A DNA stretch of 44,399 bases from Candidatus Gemmiger excrementavium (lineage in GTDB: Bacteria > Bacillota > Clostridia > Oscillospirales > Ruminococcaceae): NCBI GenBank assembly GCA_019116485.1, contig DXBO01000121.1, forward strand, positions 1-44,399, in the 5' to 3' direction. The position numbers were made by a program, and so were the translations under genes. The notes below the pieces were generated by a model, which was not told the DNA's origin, did no database searches, and worked only from the letters and a program-made list of their open reading frames with translations. Numbering within the stretch: the first letter of the stretch is position 1; the number at the start of each line of letters is the position of its first letter. Positions 9,823 to 16,994 of this stretch are shown here, piece by piece.

Positions 9823-10301
9823 CACAGGATCGTCCACTCTCTTTCATCGGTCTCTTCGGCCTGGTACAGATGGCCGCCCCGCTTGTAGGGGCGCAGCACA
9901 AAGCTGGTAGCGGTGGAGATCACATCGTCCAGCGGGGAAAGGCGCTTGGCCACAAAGAGGGCGATTTCCTGGAAGCTGCGGCCCTTGATGATGACCTGCA
10001 GGTCATAGCTGCCGCTCATCAGCAGCACGGTATCCACCTCATCAAAGCCGGCGATGATGGTGCCGATGTCGTCAAAGCCGCAGGACTTATGGGGGGTGAC
10101 CCGCAGTTCGATGACGGCTTCCACCAGATTGACGCCGGCCTTTTCCCAGTCTACCAGCGTCTCATAGCCGCGGATATACCCTTTGGCGACTGCCTCGTCC
10201 ATCATGGCTGCCACTTCCTCGGGCGTTTTGCTCAGCACAGCGGCGATATCCTCGATAGGCATGCGGGCATTTTTCTCCAGAATACGAAGCAATTCTTCCA
10301 T
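9822..10301 (-). CDS. Lrp/AsnC family transcriptional regulator
   Basis: The 159-aa protein joins an N-terminal winged-helix region (residues 1-50, with ILEKNARMPIEDIAAVLSKT) to a C-terminal RAM/AsnC effector-binding domain (about residues 65-140, with GSYDLQVIIKG). It is likely to sense an amino acid and to control itself and the coupled aminotransferase. ATG at 10301 follows AGAGGTGTG. It is the first gene of the lrp-aminotransferase-ispE-spoIIR-addBA run. Its helix-turn-helix is weaker than in classic Lrp, as is usual for this clostridial subgroup. Confidence 0.9.
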   Translation of the reverse strand: MEELLRILEKNARMPIEDIAAVLSKTPEEVAAMMDEAVAKGYIRGYETLVDWEKAGVNLVEAVIELRVTPHKSCGFDDIGTIIAGFDEVDTVLLMSGSYDLQVIIKGRSFQEIALFVAKRLSPLDDVISTATSFVLRPYKRGGHLYQAEETDEREWTIL

Positions 10302-10333
10302 AGTAACACACCTCTTTATGTATAGATGTTTTG

Positions 10334-10342
10334 ATTATACCA
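10334..10342 (-). promoter_or_regulatory. Extended -10 promoter of the lrp operon
   Basis: On the minus strand TGG precedes a perfect TATAAT (10334-10339), 33 nt before the lrp start. No good -35 box lies at 17 bp, so the TGn extension probably compensates. Confidence 0.7.
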
Positions 10343-10386
10343 CAGCCGCGTCAGCTTTGCACCTGTTTTTTTACCGCACCGGGCAG

Positions 10387-10422
10387 CAAAAGACCCCTTC
10401 GCGCCGGGGCGCGAAGGGGTCT
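10387..10422 (-). terminator. Terminator after the rfb-linked membrane protein gene
   Basis: A perfect 13-bp stem (10391-10403 with 10410-10422) with a 6-nt loop is followed on the minus strand by TTTT. It lies 12 nt beyond the stop of the 10434-11417 gene and insulates the lrp promoter behind it. Confidence 0.85.
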
Positions 10423-10433
10423 TGCGTGCTTTG

Positions 10434-11417
10434 TCAGCCTACCGCGTCCTCGGATTCGGACGTGGTTTCTTCCTCGGGGGGTGTGTCGGTATCGGTGTTG
10501 CTCTCGTCAGAGGCAGGTTCCTCTTCCGTAGATTCCGTGGATTCGGCGGGTTCTGTCTCTGCGCCGGCGTCCGCAGTCTCCTCCGGCTGGGAGGCCGCTT
10601 CCGAAGAAACGGTGGCATCCACTGTGCCTTCCACCGCGCTGCTGAGCTGGCTTTCCACCATGGACTGGGTATCCTGGGCTACCGCCGCAGTGGGTGCCGG
10701 CGTGGGGGTAGCCTCCACTTTCATCTCACTTTCCTGCAGGGCGCTGAGATACCATTCCCGGTTCTCGCCCCGGGTAAATACATAGTCCATGTACTTGACG
10801 GGGTCGGTGGGGGCGGTCAGGGCGATCTCGCCGCTGACCGAGTTGCTGGCTGTGGGGATGTAGCCCACCGTGACATACAGCTTGCCGCCAGAGGTGGTGA
10901 TCTTTTCTACCTGAGGGGTGTATTGGGCCACCGAACTGGTAACAGGCACCAGATAACACTGCTTTTCCTCGTTGTACTGGTAGACGAACTCATTGGTGCT
11001 GAAACTGCCGTCCGTAACCGAATAACCGGGCCCCAGCAGGTTGGCGATATAGGTATCGATCTCCAGTTTGGGGATCATGGCGGAGCCGGTGTCGGGATCG
11101 CGCTCGTACTGGTCCAGACTGCCGCCATCCTTCTGGATTTCATAAACGGTGCCCCAGATAGCCGCCTGCTTGAATACGCCCTGATCCACCGCGTTAACAT
11201 CATCGAAAGGCAGGGGGTCCAGCATGACCATACCGTACAGGCGGTCTGCGTAGGAGGCACGGCGCCCCGAATCGTCCAAAGCGGAACGCAGCCCGCTGAC
11301 TGCCCAGCCCAACACGGTAAACAAACCAATGAGGGCCAGCAGCAGCGCGACGGCGCCCACCAACTGGCGGGCCAGGCGGCGGCTGTCGCGGATTTGTTCT
11401 TCTCTGTAATTTGCCAT
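10434..11417 (-). CDS. Unrecognised single-pass membrane protein with acidic tail
   Basis: I do not recognise the family. The 327-aa protein has a short basic cytoplasmic N-terminus, one hydrophobic segment (about residues 18-40) and an extracellular region of about 180 residues containing GTVYEIQKDGG and YMDYVFTRGENREWYLSALQ. The last 90 residues are low-complexity, rich in Ser, Thr, Glu and Asp, and very acidic. ATG at 11417 follows AGGAGC. It is the last gene of the dTDP-sugar operon, 66 nt after rfbB. A role at the cell surface is an inference from topology and context only. Confidence 0.75.
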   Translation of the reverse strand: MANYREEQIRDSRRLARQLVGAVALLLALIGLFTVLGWAVSGLRSALDDSGRRASYADRLYGMVMLDPLPFDDVNAVDQGVFKQAAIWGTVYEIQKDGGSLDQYERDPDTGSAMIPKLEIDTYIANLLGPGYSVTDGSFSTNEFVYQYNEEKQCYLVPVTSSVAQYTPQVEKITTSGGKLYVTVGYIPTASNSVSGEIALTAPTDPVKYMDYVFTRGENREWYLSALQESEMKVEATPTPAPTAAVAQDTQSMVESQLSSAVEGTVDATVSSEAASQPEETADAGAETEPAESTESTEEEPASDESNTDTDTPPEEETTSESEDAVG

Positions 11418-11483
11418 TATGGAAAAAAGCTCCTAAAGATTTGCGGGCCGGGGGCCCGGCTGGTTTTGCGCAGGGTCGGGCAG

Positions 11484-12548
11484 TTACTTGTTCTTGTACA
11501 TCAGCTCGTAGTATTTCTGATAGTCGCCGCTGGTGACGTGGCTCATCCACTCGGGGTGGGCCAGATACCAGTCGATGGTCAGCACGATGCCCTTCTCAAA
11601 GGGGGTCTCGGGATACCAGCCCAGGTCCTGCTTGATCTTGGTGGGGTCAATGCCATAGCGGCGGTCATGGCCCAGGCGATCAGCCACATGGGTAATCAGG
11701 TCCTCACTGATCCCCTCGTCCTGCAGACGGTCATGCAGCTGGGCGATAACGGTCTTGACGATGAAGATGTTGGGGCGCTCGTTATGGCCGCCCACATTGT
11801 ACACTTCGCCGTCCTTGCCGCCGGCAGCCACCATGTCGATGGCCTTGCAGTGGTCCATGACGTACAGCCAGTCGCGGATCTGCATACCGTCGCCGTAGAC
11901 CGGCAGCGTTTTGTGCTGCTTGGCATTGTTGATCAGCAGGGGGATCAGCTTCTCAGGGAACTGGTAGGGGCCGTAGTTGTTGGAACAGCGGGTGATGTTC
12001 ATGGGCATGCCATAGGTGTCGTGGAACGCCTGCACAAACATGTCGGCGCTGGCCTTGCTGGCGGAGTAGGGGCTGTGGGGGCTCAGGGGCGTGGTCTCCA
12101 TAAAATAGCCCTCGGCACCCAGGGCGCCGTATACTTCGTCGGTGGAGACCTGCAGGTACTTTTTGCCCTCTTTCCAGGTCTTGGCCTCGGCGTCGTACCA
12201 GGCATCCTTGCAGCACTGCAGCAGGTTGACAGTGCCCAACACGTTGCTCTCCACAAAGATTTCGGGGTTCTTGATGCTGCGGTCCACATGACTCTCCGCC
12301 GCGAAATTGATGACGTAGTCGGGGTCATACTTGGCGATCAGATCGGTGACCAGCGCCTTGTCGCAGATGTCGCCCTGCACAAAGATGTGGCGGGGATCAT
12401 CTTCCACGTCCTTCAGGTTCTCCAGGTTGCCCGCGTAGGTCAGTTTATCCAGGTTGACCAGGCGAATCTCGGGGTATTTTTCCAGCATGTAGTGGACGAA
12501 GTTGGAGCCGATAAAGCCGGCGCAGCCGGTGATGAGATAGGTTTTCAT
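11484..12548 (-). CDS. rfbB: dTDP-glucose 4,6-dehydratase
   Basis: RfbB (RmlB) converts dTDP-glucose to dTDP-4-keto-6-deoxyglucose with bound NAD, the second step toward dTDP-rhamnose. The 354-aa extended SDR protein opens with the Rossmann motif TGCAGFIGSNFV. It also has FAAESHVDRSI and the catalytic YSASKASAD (Tyr-x3-Lys). I chose the ATG at 12548, 4 nt behind the rfbD stop. An in-frame upstream start at 12575 would overlap rfbD and add nine unconserved residues. Confidence 0.96.
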   Translation of the reverse strand: MKTYLITGCAGFIGSNFVHYMLEKYPEIRLVNLDKLTYAGNLENLKDVEDDPRHIFVQGDICDKALVTDLIAKYDPDYVINFAAESHVDRSIKNPEIFVESNVLGTVNLLQCCKDAWYDAEAKTWKEGKKYLQVSTDEVYGALGAEGYFMETTPLSPHSPYSASKASADMFVQAFHDTYGMPMNITRCSNNYGPYQFPEKLIPLLINNAKQHKTLPVYGDGMQIRDWLYVMDHCKAIDMVAAGGKDGEVYNVGGHNERPNIFIVKTVIAQLHDRLQDEGISEDLITHVADRLGHDRRYGIDPTKIKQDLGWYPETPFEKGIVLTIDWYLAHPEWMSHVTSGDYQKYYELMYKNK

Positions 12549-12552
12549 AGTC

Positions 12553-13455
12553 TTACTCTCCGTTCCAGTTTGCAAAAAAGTCCTTCAGGGCGTCCTGCCA
12601 GTCGCGCATCTCGTCGCCCACGGTACAGCGCAGCATACGGTTTTCCAGTGCGCTCCAGGCCGGGCGGTTGGCGCTGGCCGGATGGGCGGCGGCATACTCG
12701 GCACTGGTACAGGGGATCACCTTGCAGGCAAGGCCCGCTTGCTGCATGATGGCTTTGGCGAAATCCGCCCAGCTGCAGATGCCGTTGCCGGTGCAGTGGT
12801 AGATGCCGTAGTCGTGACTGACCGCCAGCTTGAGGATGTGGTAGGCCAGGTCTACCGCATTGGTAGGGTTGCCCAGCTGGTCGTTGACCACCGTGATCTT
12901 CTCGTGGGTCTTGCCCAGATTGACCATGGTCTTGACGAAGTTTTTGCCGTAGTAGCTGTACAGCCAGGCCGTGCGCACAATAATGTGGCGGCGGCAGTAC
13001 CGCTCCACATACTGCTCGCCCAGCAGCTTGGTCTGGCCGTAGGCGGACAGGGGCGCGGGCTGGGCGCATTCATCCAGGGGCACACCGCCGTTGGGCGTGC
13101 CGGGGAACACATAGTCGGTGGAAATATGGATCAGCCGCGCGTTGACCTTTTCGCAGGCCAGGGCCAGATTACGGGGCCCGATGGCGTTGACCTTGAAAGC
13201 GGCATCCCGGGAGGTTTCACACCCGTCCACATTGGTAAAAGCCGCGCAGTTGATGACGGTGTCTGGCTGGTGACGGCGGATATAGCTGACCGTGGCTTCC
13301 CGGTCGGTGATGTCCAGCTCGTCCACATCCACGGGGATCACCGTGGCCTTGCACAGGCGCTCCGGCAGGGCGCCCAGGGCGCAGCGTTCCTCAGCCAACT
13401 GACGCTGCAGTTCGGTGCCCAGCTGACCGCGGCACCCGGTAATCAGAATTTTCAT
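12553..13455 (-). CDS. rfbD: dTDP-4-dehydrorhamnose reductase
   Basis: RfbD (RmlD) makes the last reduction to dTDP-L-rhamnose. The 300-aa SDR protein has ITGCRGQLGTEL at the N-terminus, ISTDYVFPG, and YGQTKLLGE with the catalytic Tyr-x3-Lys. It lies between rfbA (25 nt) and rfbB (4 nt) in one transcript. Its substrate is normally produced by the RfbC epimerase, for which no gene is present in this window. Confidence 0.96.
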   Translation of the reverse strand: MKILITGCRGQLGTELQRQLAEERCALGALPERLCKATVIPVDVDELDITDREATVSYIRRHQPDTVINCAAFTNVDGCETSRDAAFKVNAIGPRNLALACEKVNARLIHISTDYVFPGTPNGGVPLDECAQPAPLSAYGQTKLLGEQYVERYCRRHIIVRTAWLYSYYGKNFVKTMVNLGKTHEKITVVNDQLGNPTNAVDLAYHILKLAVSHDYGIYHCTGNGICSWADFAKAIMQQAGLACKVIPCTSAEYAAAHPASANRPAWSALENRMLRCTVGDEMRDWQDALKDFFANWNGE

Positions 13456-13480
13456 GGCAGTTCCTCTCTGTACCGCCGGC

Positions 13481-14365
13481 TCAGTACATCAGCCTGTCGT
13501 CGGCGACGTTTTTCAGGTGCTGGCCGTAGGGGGATTTGCCGTAGCGCTCAGCGCTTTCCAGCAGCTTTTCCTTGCTGATCCAGCCGTATTTGTAGGCGAT
13601 CTCTTCCGGCGCCGAAATCTTGATGCCCTGGCGCTGCTCCACCGTCTGCACAAAGGTGGCGGCCTCCACCAGGGAGTCCATGGTGCCGGTGTCCAGCCAG
13701 GCATAACCGCGGCCCAGCAGCTGTACATCCAGTTTGCCCTCCGCCAGGTACATGGCGTTCAGGGTGGTGATCTCCAGTTCGCCACGGGCACTGGGCTTGA
13801 CCTGCTTGGCCATCCTGACCACATCGCTGTTGTAGAAGTACAGGCCGGTGACCGCGTAGTTGCTCTTGGGCTTGGCGGGCTTTTCCTCGATAGAGGTGGC
13901 ATGGCCTTCCTTGTCGAAAGCGACAACGCCGAACCTCTCGGGGTCATTGACATAGTAGCCGAAGACCGTGCAGCGGCCCGCCGCGGCGTTGGCCGCCGCC
14001 GCTTTCAGCCGCTTGGAGAAACCGGCGCCATAAAAGATATTGTCCCCCAGGACCATAGCGCAGCAATCGTCGCCGATGAACTCCTCACCCAGGATGAATG
14101 CCTGGGCCAGACCATCCGGGCTGGGCTGCACCTTGTACTGCAGATGGATGCCGTACTGGCTGCCGTCTCCCAGCAGTGCTTCAAAGCGGGGCGTATCGGT
14201 CGGGGTGGAGATGATCAGGATATCCTGGATGCCTGCCAGCATCAGGGTAGACAGCGGATAGTAGATCATCGGCTTGTCGTACACAGGCAGCAGCTGTTTG
14301 GAGGTGACCATCGTCAGCGGGTAAAGTCTTGTGCCGGCGCCGCCGGCAAGGATAATACCTTTCAT
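13481..14365 (-). CDS. rfbA: Glucose-1-phosphate thymidylyltransferase
   Basis: RfbA (RmlA) joins dTTP and glucose-1-phosphate to give dTDP-glucose and starts the pathway. The 294-aa protein begins [18 protein letters not shown] with the nucleotidyltransferase signature, followed by [17 protein letters not shown] and VEEKP-like [14 protein letters not shown]. It is the first gene of the operon and has a good sigma-A promoter about 90 nt upstream. Confidence 0.97.
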   Translation of the reverse strand: MKGIILAGGAGTRLYPLTMVTSKQLLPVYDKPMIYYPLSTLMLAGIQDILIISTPTDTPRFEALLGDGSQYGIHLQYKVQPSPDGLAQAFILGEEFIGDDCCAMVLGDNIFYGAGFSKRLKAAAANAAAGRCTVFGYYVNDPERFGVVAFDKEGHATSIEEKPAKPKSNYAVTGLYFYNSDVVRMAKQVKPSARGELEITTLNAMYLAEGKLDVQLLGRGYAWLDTGTMDSLVEAATFVQTVEQRQGIKISAPEEIAYKYGWISKEKLLESAERYGKSPYGQHLKNVADDRLMY

Positions 14366-14457
14366 TGTTACAACTCCTTGTACTGGATTTCACAGTGCGC
14401 GCCGCCCATCCCAAGGGCCAGGCCCAGTGGGGCATAATCTCACACAATAGTAGAATT

Positions 14458-14486
14458 ATTATAGCGCATTTGCCGCCCCAGCGCAA
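14458..14486 (-). promoter_or_regulatory. Sigma-A promoter of the rfb operon
   Basis: On the minus strand TTGCGC (14481-14486), a 17-bp spacer and TATAAT (14458-14463) lie upstream of rfbA. Confidence 0.8.
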
Positions 14487-14562
14487 GGGGGAAATCCCGC
14501 CCATACAGCACGCTGCAGCGCCGGGAATTGTTGCCGTTTTGTTACCATTTTTTTGCACACGC

Positions 14563-14591
14563 TTGACGCAGACCCCGGCATATGGTACAAT
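14563..14591 (+). promoter_or_regulatory. Sigma-A promoter of the small surface protein gene
   Basis: TTGACG (14563-14568), a 17-bp spacer and TACAAT (14586-14591) are close to consensus. The expected transcript start leaves a leader of about 85 to 90 nt. Confidence 0.8.
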
Positions 14592-14673
14592 ATACGCGAT
14601 GTAAATTCCAGTGGTGCAACAATCCATTGTGTGATATTTTTTGTGCACTTTGATGTATGAGATTTTGAAGGAG

Positions 14674-14698
14674 GCGTTTTCGCGTTGAAACGCTTTTT
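14674..14698 (+). promoter_or_regulatory. Hairpin enclosing the TTG start codon
   Basis: GCGTTT (14674-14679) pairs with AAACGC (14688-14693), and five T follow. The stem takes the last base of the AAGGAGG site, and the TTG start (14685-14687) lies in the 8-nt loop. It may damp translation, or be a weak terminator remnant. Confidence 0.45.
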
Positions 14699-15023
14699 AT
14701 GTGCGGCCTTTTTTATTGCGCTGGTCGCCCTTTTGGCCGCCTGCGGTGTATTGAACGGCAGCAATGCCACCTCGCAGGCCACCGCCACCCCCACCAATTC
14801 CACCTCCCGCACCCAGCAGCGCAGCGAGACGGTGACCGTGGATGAGACCGCCGCCAAGGTGGATGTGGTCACCGCCCAGACCAGCCAGACCCCCTCTTCC
14901 ACAGCTACTCCCAGCCGGGCCGATACCCCTGCCACCGGCGATTTCCCGGTGATGTATCTGGCCGGTATCGTGGGTTTGATCCTGATTTGCTCCGCCGGTC
15001 TTTTGATGCTGCGCAAGATTTAA
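14685..15023 (+). CDS. Small lipobox protein with C-terminal sortase-type sorting signal
   Basis: The 112-aa protein has a basic N-terminus, a hydrophobic stretch and a lipobox LAAC (C20), so it reads as a lipoprotein signal. The middle (residues 21-80) is a Ser/Thr/Ala/Pro-rich linker. The C-terminus carries TPATGD (residues 81-86), a hydrophobic segment (89-108) and the basic tail RKI, which is the layout of an LPXTG-like sorting signal. The start is TTG at 14685, 10 nt after AAGGAGG. A class B sortase gene follows after a terminator-like hairpin, which supports a substrate relationship. No known function is recognised. The double anchoring signal is unusual. Confidence 0.75.
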   Translation: MKRFLCAAFFIALVALLAACGVLNGSNATSQATATPTNSTSRTQQRSETVTVDETAAKVDVVTAQTSQTPSSTATPSRADTPATGDFPVMYLAGIVGLILICSAGLLMLRKI

Positions 15024-15028
15024 CTGTC

Positions 15029-15050
15029 AACGCCCTGCGGGGCGTTTTTT
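15029..15050 (+). terminator. Terminator-like hairpin before the sortase gene
   Basis: AACGCCC (15029-15035) pairs with GGGCGTT (15040-15046) over a 4-nt loop and runs into six T. It probably lets through only part of the transcription, giving more of the small protein than of the sortase. Confidence 0.75.
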
Positions 15051-15079
15051 ATTTTGTACAGGAAAGGAGGGTGCCACCC

Positions 15080-16021
15080 TTGGGGAAACGCTACCGCCGC
15101 TTGCACGGCAATTCGGCTTATTATCCCTTTGCCGCCCGCACCGGTCTGCGCGCCCGTCAGCGGCGCCAGGCGCGGTGGCTGCGCCTGGCAGGCGGGGCCG
15201 CATTGGCGGTGGCCGCCGTTTTACTGCTGCGCCAGACGGTTTTCCGGGGCGGCCAGCCCGCGCCGCCCGCAGTCTCACCCCTGCCGGCAGCCACCGCCAC
15301 CGGGGAATCCGGTCGGGTCACAGTGCAGCCCCTGGCAGCCACCCGGGACGCCCTGGCCCGCACCCTGCAGGCCGACGCCGCGGCCCACGCCACACCGGAG
15401 ACCGCCGCCACCCCTGCCCCCCAGACTGCGGCCCAGGTCCTGCCCGCTTACCGGGCCCTGTACGAGGAGAATCCCGATCTGATTGGCTGGCTGCGCATCG
15501 AGGGCACCCGGATTGATCTGCCGGTGGTACAGACCCCCGGCGACAACGAATACTACCTGCGTCGGGGATTTGACCGGCTGTACGCCACCGGAGGCACACT
15601 GTTTCTGGATGAAGCCTGCTCCATCGATCCCCTGTCCCCCACGGCCAACTGGCTGGTCTACGGCCACAACATGGCGGACGGCTCCATGTTCGGTACGCTG
15701 ACCCGCTACCGGGACGAGGCTTTTTACCGGCAGCATCCCACCTTCACCTTCGATACGCTGTTTGAAAGCGGCACCTGGCAGGTGGTAGCCGCGCTGGACA
15801 CCACCCTGGGCGCCGACGAACTGCCCTACTACACCTTCTTCGACGCTGATACCAAGGTAGAATGGCAAAAGCGGGTAGATGCCATGCAGGAGCTGGCTTT
15901 GTACGATACCGGCGTGGTGCCGGAATATGGCGACCAGTTGCTGACCCTTTCCACCTGTGGAGACACCCTGCCCGCCACCGAGGCTCGCTTCGCCCTGCTG
16001 GCTGTGCGGGCGGAAGAGTAA
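15080..16021 (+). CDS. Class B sortase
   Basis: Sortases cut C-terminal sorting signals and join the protein to peptidoglycan at the outer membrane face. The 313-aa protein has a basic N-terminus, a transmembrane segment (about residues 33-52), a Pro/Ala/Thr spacer and a C-terminal catalytic domain starting near NPDLIGWLRI. The catalytic triad is visible: H196 in YGHNM, C293 in LSTC and R303 in EARFALLAVR. I chose TTG at 15080, 9 nt after AAGGAGG. An in-frame GTG at 15071 touches the ribosome site and is too close. The neighbour with a PATGD signal is the likely substrate. Confidence 0.9.
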   Translation: MGKRYRRLHGNSAYYPFAARTGLRARQRRQARWLRLAGGAALAVAAVLLLRQTVFRGGQPAPPAVSPLPAATATGESGRVTVQPLAATRDALARTLQADAAAHATPETAATPAPQTAAQVLPAYRALYEENPDLIGWLRIEGTRIDLPVVQTPGDNEYYLRRGFDRLYATGGTLFLDEACSIDPLSPTANWLVYGHNMADGSMFGTLTRYRDEAFYRQHPTFTFDTLFESGTWQVVAALDTTLGADELPYYTFFDADTKVEWQKRVDAMQELALYDTGVVPEYGDQLLTLSTCGDTLPATEARFALLAVRAEE

Positions 16022-16044
16022 AAACGGGTCGTTCCCATTTGGTC

Positions 16045-16073
16045 TTGCATTTTTAGCGGGAATCAGCTATGAT
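16045..16073 (+). promoter_or_regulatory. Sigma-A promoter of the ydbC-HD pair
   Basis: TTGCAT (16045-16050), a 17-bp spacer and TATGAT (16068-16073) lie 35 nt before the start of the 16109 gene. Confidence 0.75.
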
Positions 16074-16108
16074 GTTGCAAGACACTTGATACGAAAGGAG
16101 CCTGCAAC

Positions 16109-16330
16109 ATGGCAGAATTCACCTATGAGATCACCGAGCGCATCGCGGTGCTTTCCACCAACGCGCGCGGCTGGGAACGCCAGCTGAACCTGATCAGCTG
16201 GAACGGCAATCCCCCCAAATACGACATCCGCGACTGGTCCCCCGACGGCAGCCGTATGGCCAAAGGCATCAGCCTCACCGCCGAGGAACTGAAAGCACTG
16301 AAGGATATCCTGGACGAAATGGAACTGTGA
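16109..16330 (+). CDS. YdbC/PC4-family single-stranded DNA-binding protein
   Basis: The 73-aa protein matches the small Firmicutes YdbC group, which has the fold of the eukaryotic transcription coactivator PC4 and binds single-stranded DNA. Family stretches seen are ERIAVLSTNARGWERQLNLISWNG, split here as IAVLSTNARGW and ELNLISWNG-like QLNLISWNG, then KYDIRDWSPDG and KGISLTAEEL. ATG at 16109 follows AAAGGAG. It is 7 nt ahead of the HD-domain gene. The cellular role of YdbC is not settled, and the assignment rests on recognised sequence pattern. Confidence 0.85.
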   Translation: MAEFTYEITERIAVLSTNARGWERQLNLISWNGNPPKYDIRDWSPDGSRMAKGISLTAEELKALKDILDEMEL

Positions 16331-16337
16331 GGTCCCT

Positions 16338-16940
16338 ATGGAAGACTACCACGCCCAATTTGTGGAGATCTACACCAAAAACATCACCCGGCCCGGGGCG
16401 GACCGGCTGCTGAACTGGCTGGAGACCACCGACTTTTTCACAGCCCCGGCTTCCACCCGGTTCCACGGTGCCTGTGAGTGCGGCCTGGTCATGCACAGCA
16501 TCAACGTGTATAACGCCATGATGCAGCACTTTTTCACCGAAGGAGAAAACGCCGAGAGTTATGCCATCTGCGGCCTGCTCCACGACCTGTGCAAAGCCAA
16601 TTTCTATAAGGTCAGCACCCGCAACGTGAAAAACGACGCCACCGGCCAGTGGGAAAAAGTGCCTTACTACCAGGTAGCAGACCAGCTGCCCTACGGCCAC
16701 GGCGAAAAGAGCGTTTACCTGATCGAGCATTTCATGCGCCTGAAGACCGCCGAAGCCATCGCCATCCGCTGGCATATGGGCGGCTTTGACGACGCCGTGC
16801 GGGGCGGCAGTTTTGCCGTAAGCGATGCTTACAACACTTACCCGTTGGCCGTAAAGCTGCACATTGCCGACCTGACCGCCACCTATCTGCTGGAGCAAGG
16901 CACCAGCAACGTGGAAAACGGGCACCCTAAAACCAAATAA
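16338..16940 (+). CDS. HD-domain phosphohydrolase-like protein
   Basis: The 200-aa protein has the HD metal-site series: His in GLVMHSINVY, His-Asp in CGLLHDLCKA (near residue 80), His in PYGHGEKS and RWHMGG, and the distal Asp in KLHIADLTATYL. Such proteins hydrolyse phosphate esters of nucleotides or nucleic acids, and the substrate here is unknown. It is probably co-transcribed with the YdbC-like ssDNA-binding protein, which hints at a nucleic-acid or nucleotide role. The ATG follows GTGAGGT. Confidence 0.85.
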   Translation: MEDYHAQFVEIYTKNITRPGADRLLNWLETTDFFTAPASTRFHGACECGLVMHSINVYNAMMQHFFTEGENAESYAICGLLHDLCKANFYKVSTRNVKNDATGQWEKVPYYQVADQLPYGHGEKSVYLIEHFMRLKTAEAIAIRWHMGGFDDAVRGGSFAVSDAYNTYPLAVKLHIADLTATYLLEQGTSNVENGHPKTK

Positions 16941-16946
16941 GCACAC

Positions 16947-16991
16947 GCACCCCGCGAGGATCTGAAATTCCCGCGGGGTGCTTTCTATTTT
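16947..16991 (+). terminator. Terminator between convergent genes
   Basis: A perfect 10-bp stem GCACCCCGCG/CGCGGGGTGC (16947-16956 with 16972-16981) is followed on the plus strand by a T-rich run. It may also serve the converging minus-strand gene. Confidence 0.85.
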
Positions 16992-16994
16992 GCC

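Larger units (their letters stand above)
14366..14684. other. Divergent intergenic region with two promoters
   Basis: This 319-nt gap holds back-to-back sigma-A promoters, one for rfbA (minus) and one for the small surface protein gene (plus). About 95 nt of plus-strand leader follows, ending in a hairpin over the start codon. I see no small gene in it. Confidence 0.75.

Noticed and set aside
11430-11465. GC-rich palindrome GCCGGG/CCCGGC between rfbB and the membrane protein gene
   Set aside because: No T run follows on either strand and the loop is too tight. It is probably chance in GC-rich DNA.
6988-12749. Long plus-strand open frames opposite spoIIR-ispE-aminotransferase and the rfb region
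   Set aside because: They are antisense shadows with no domain, no ribosome site and the same composition bias.
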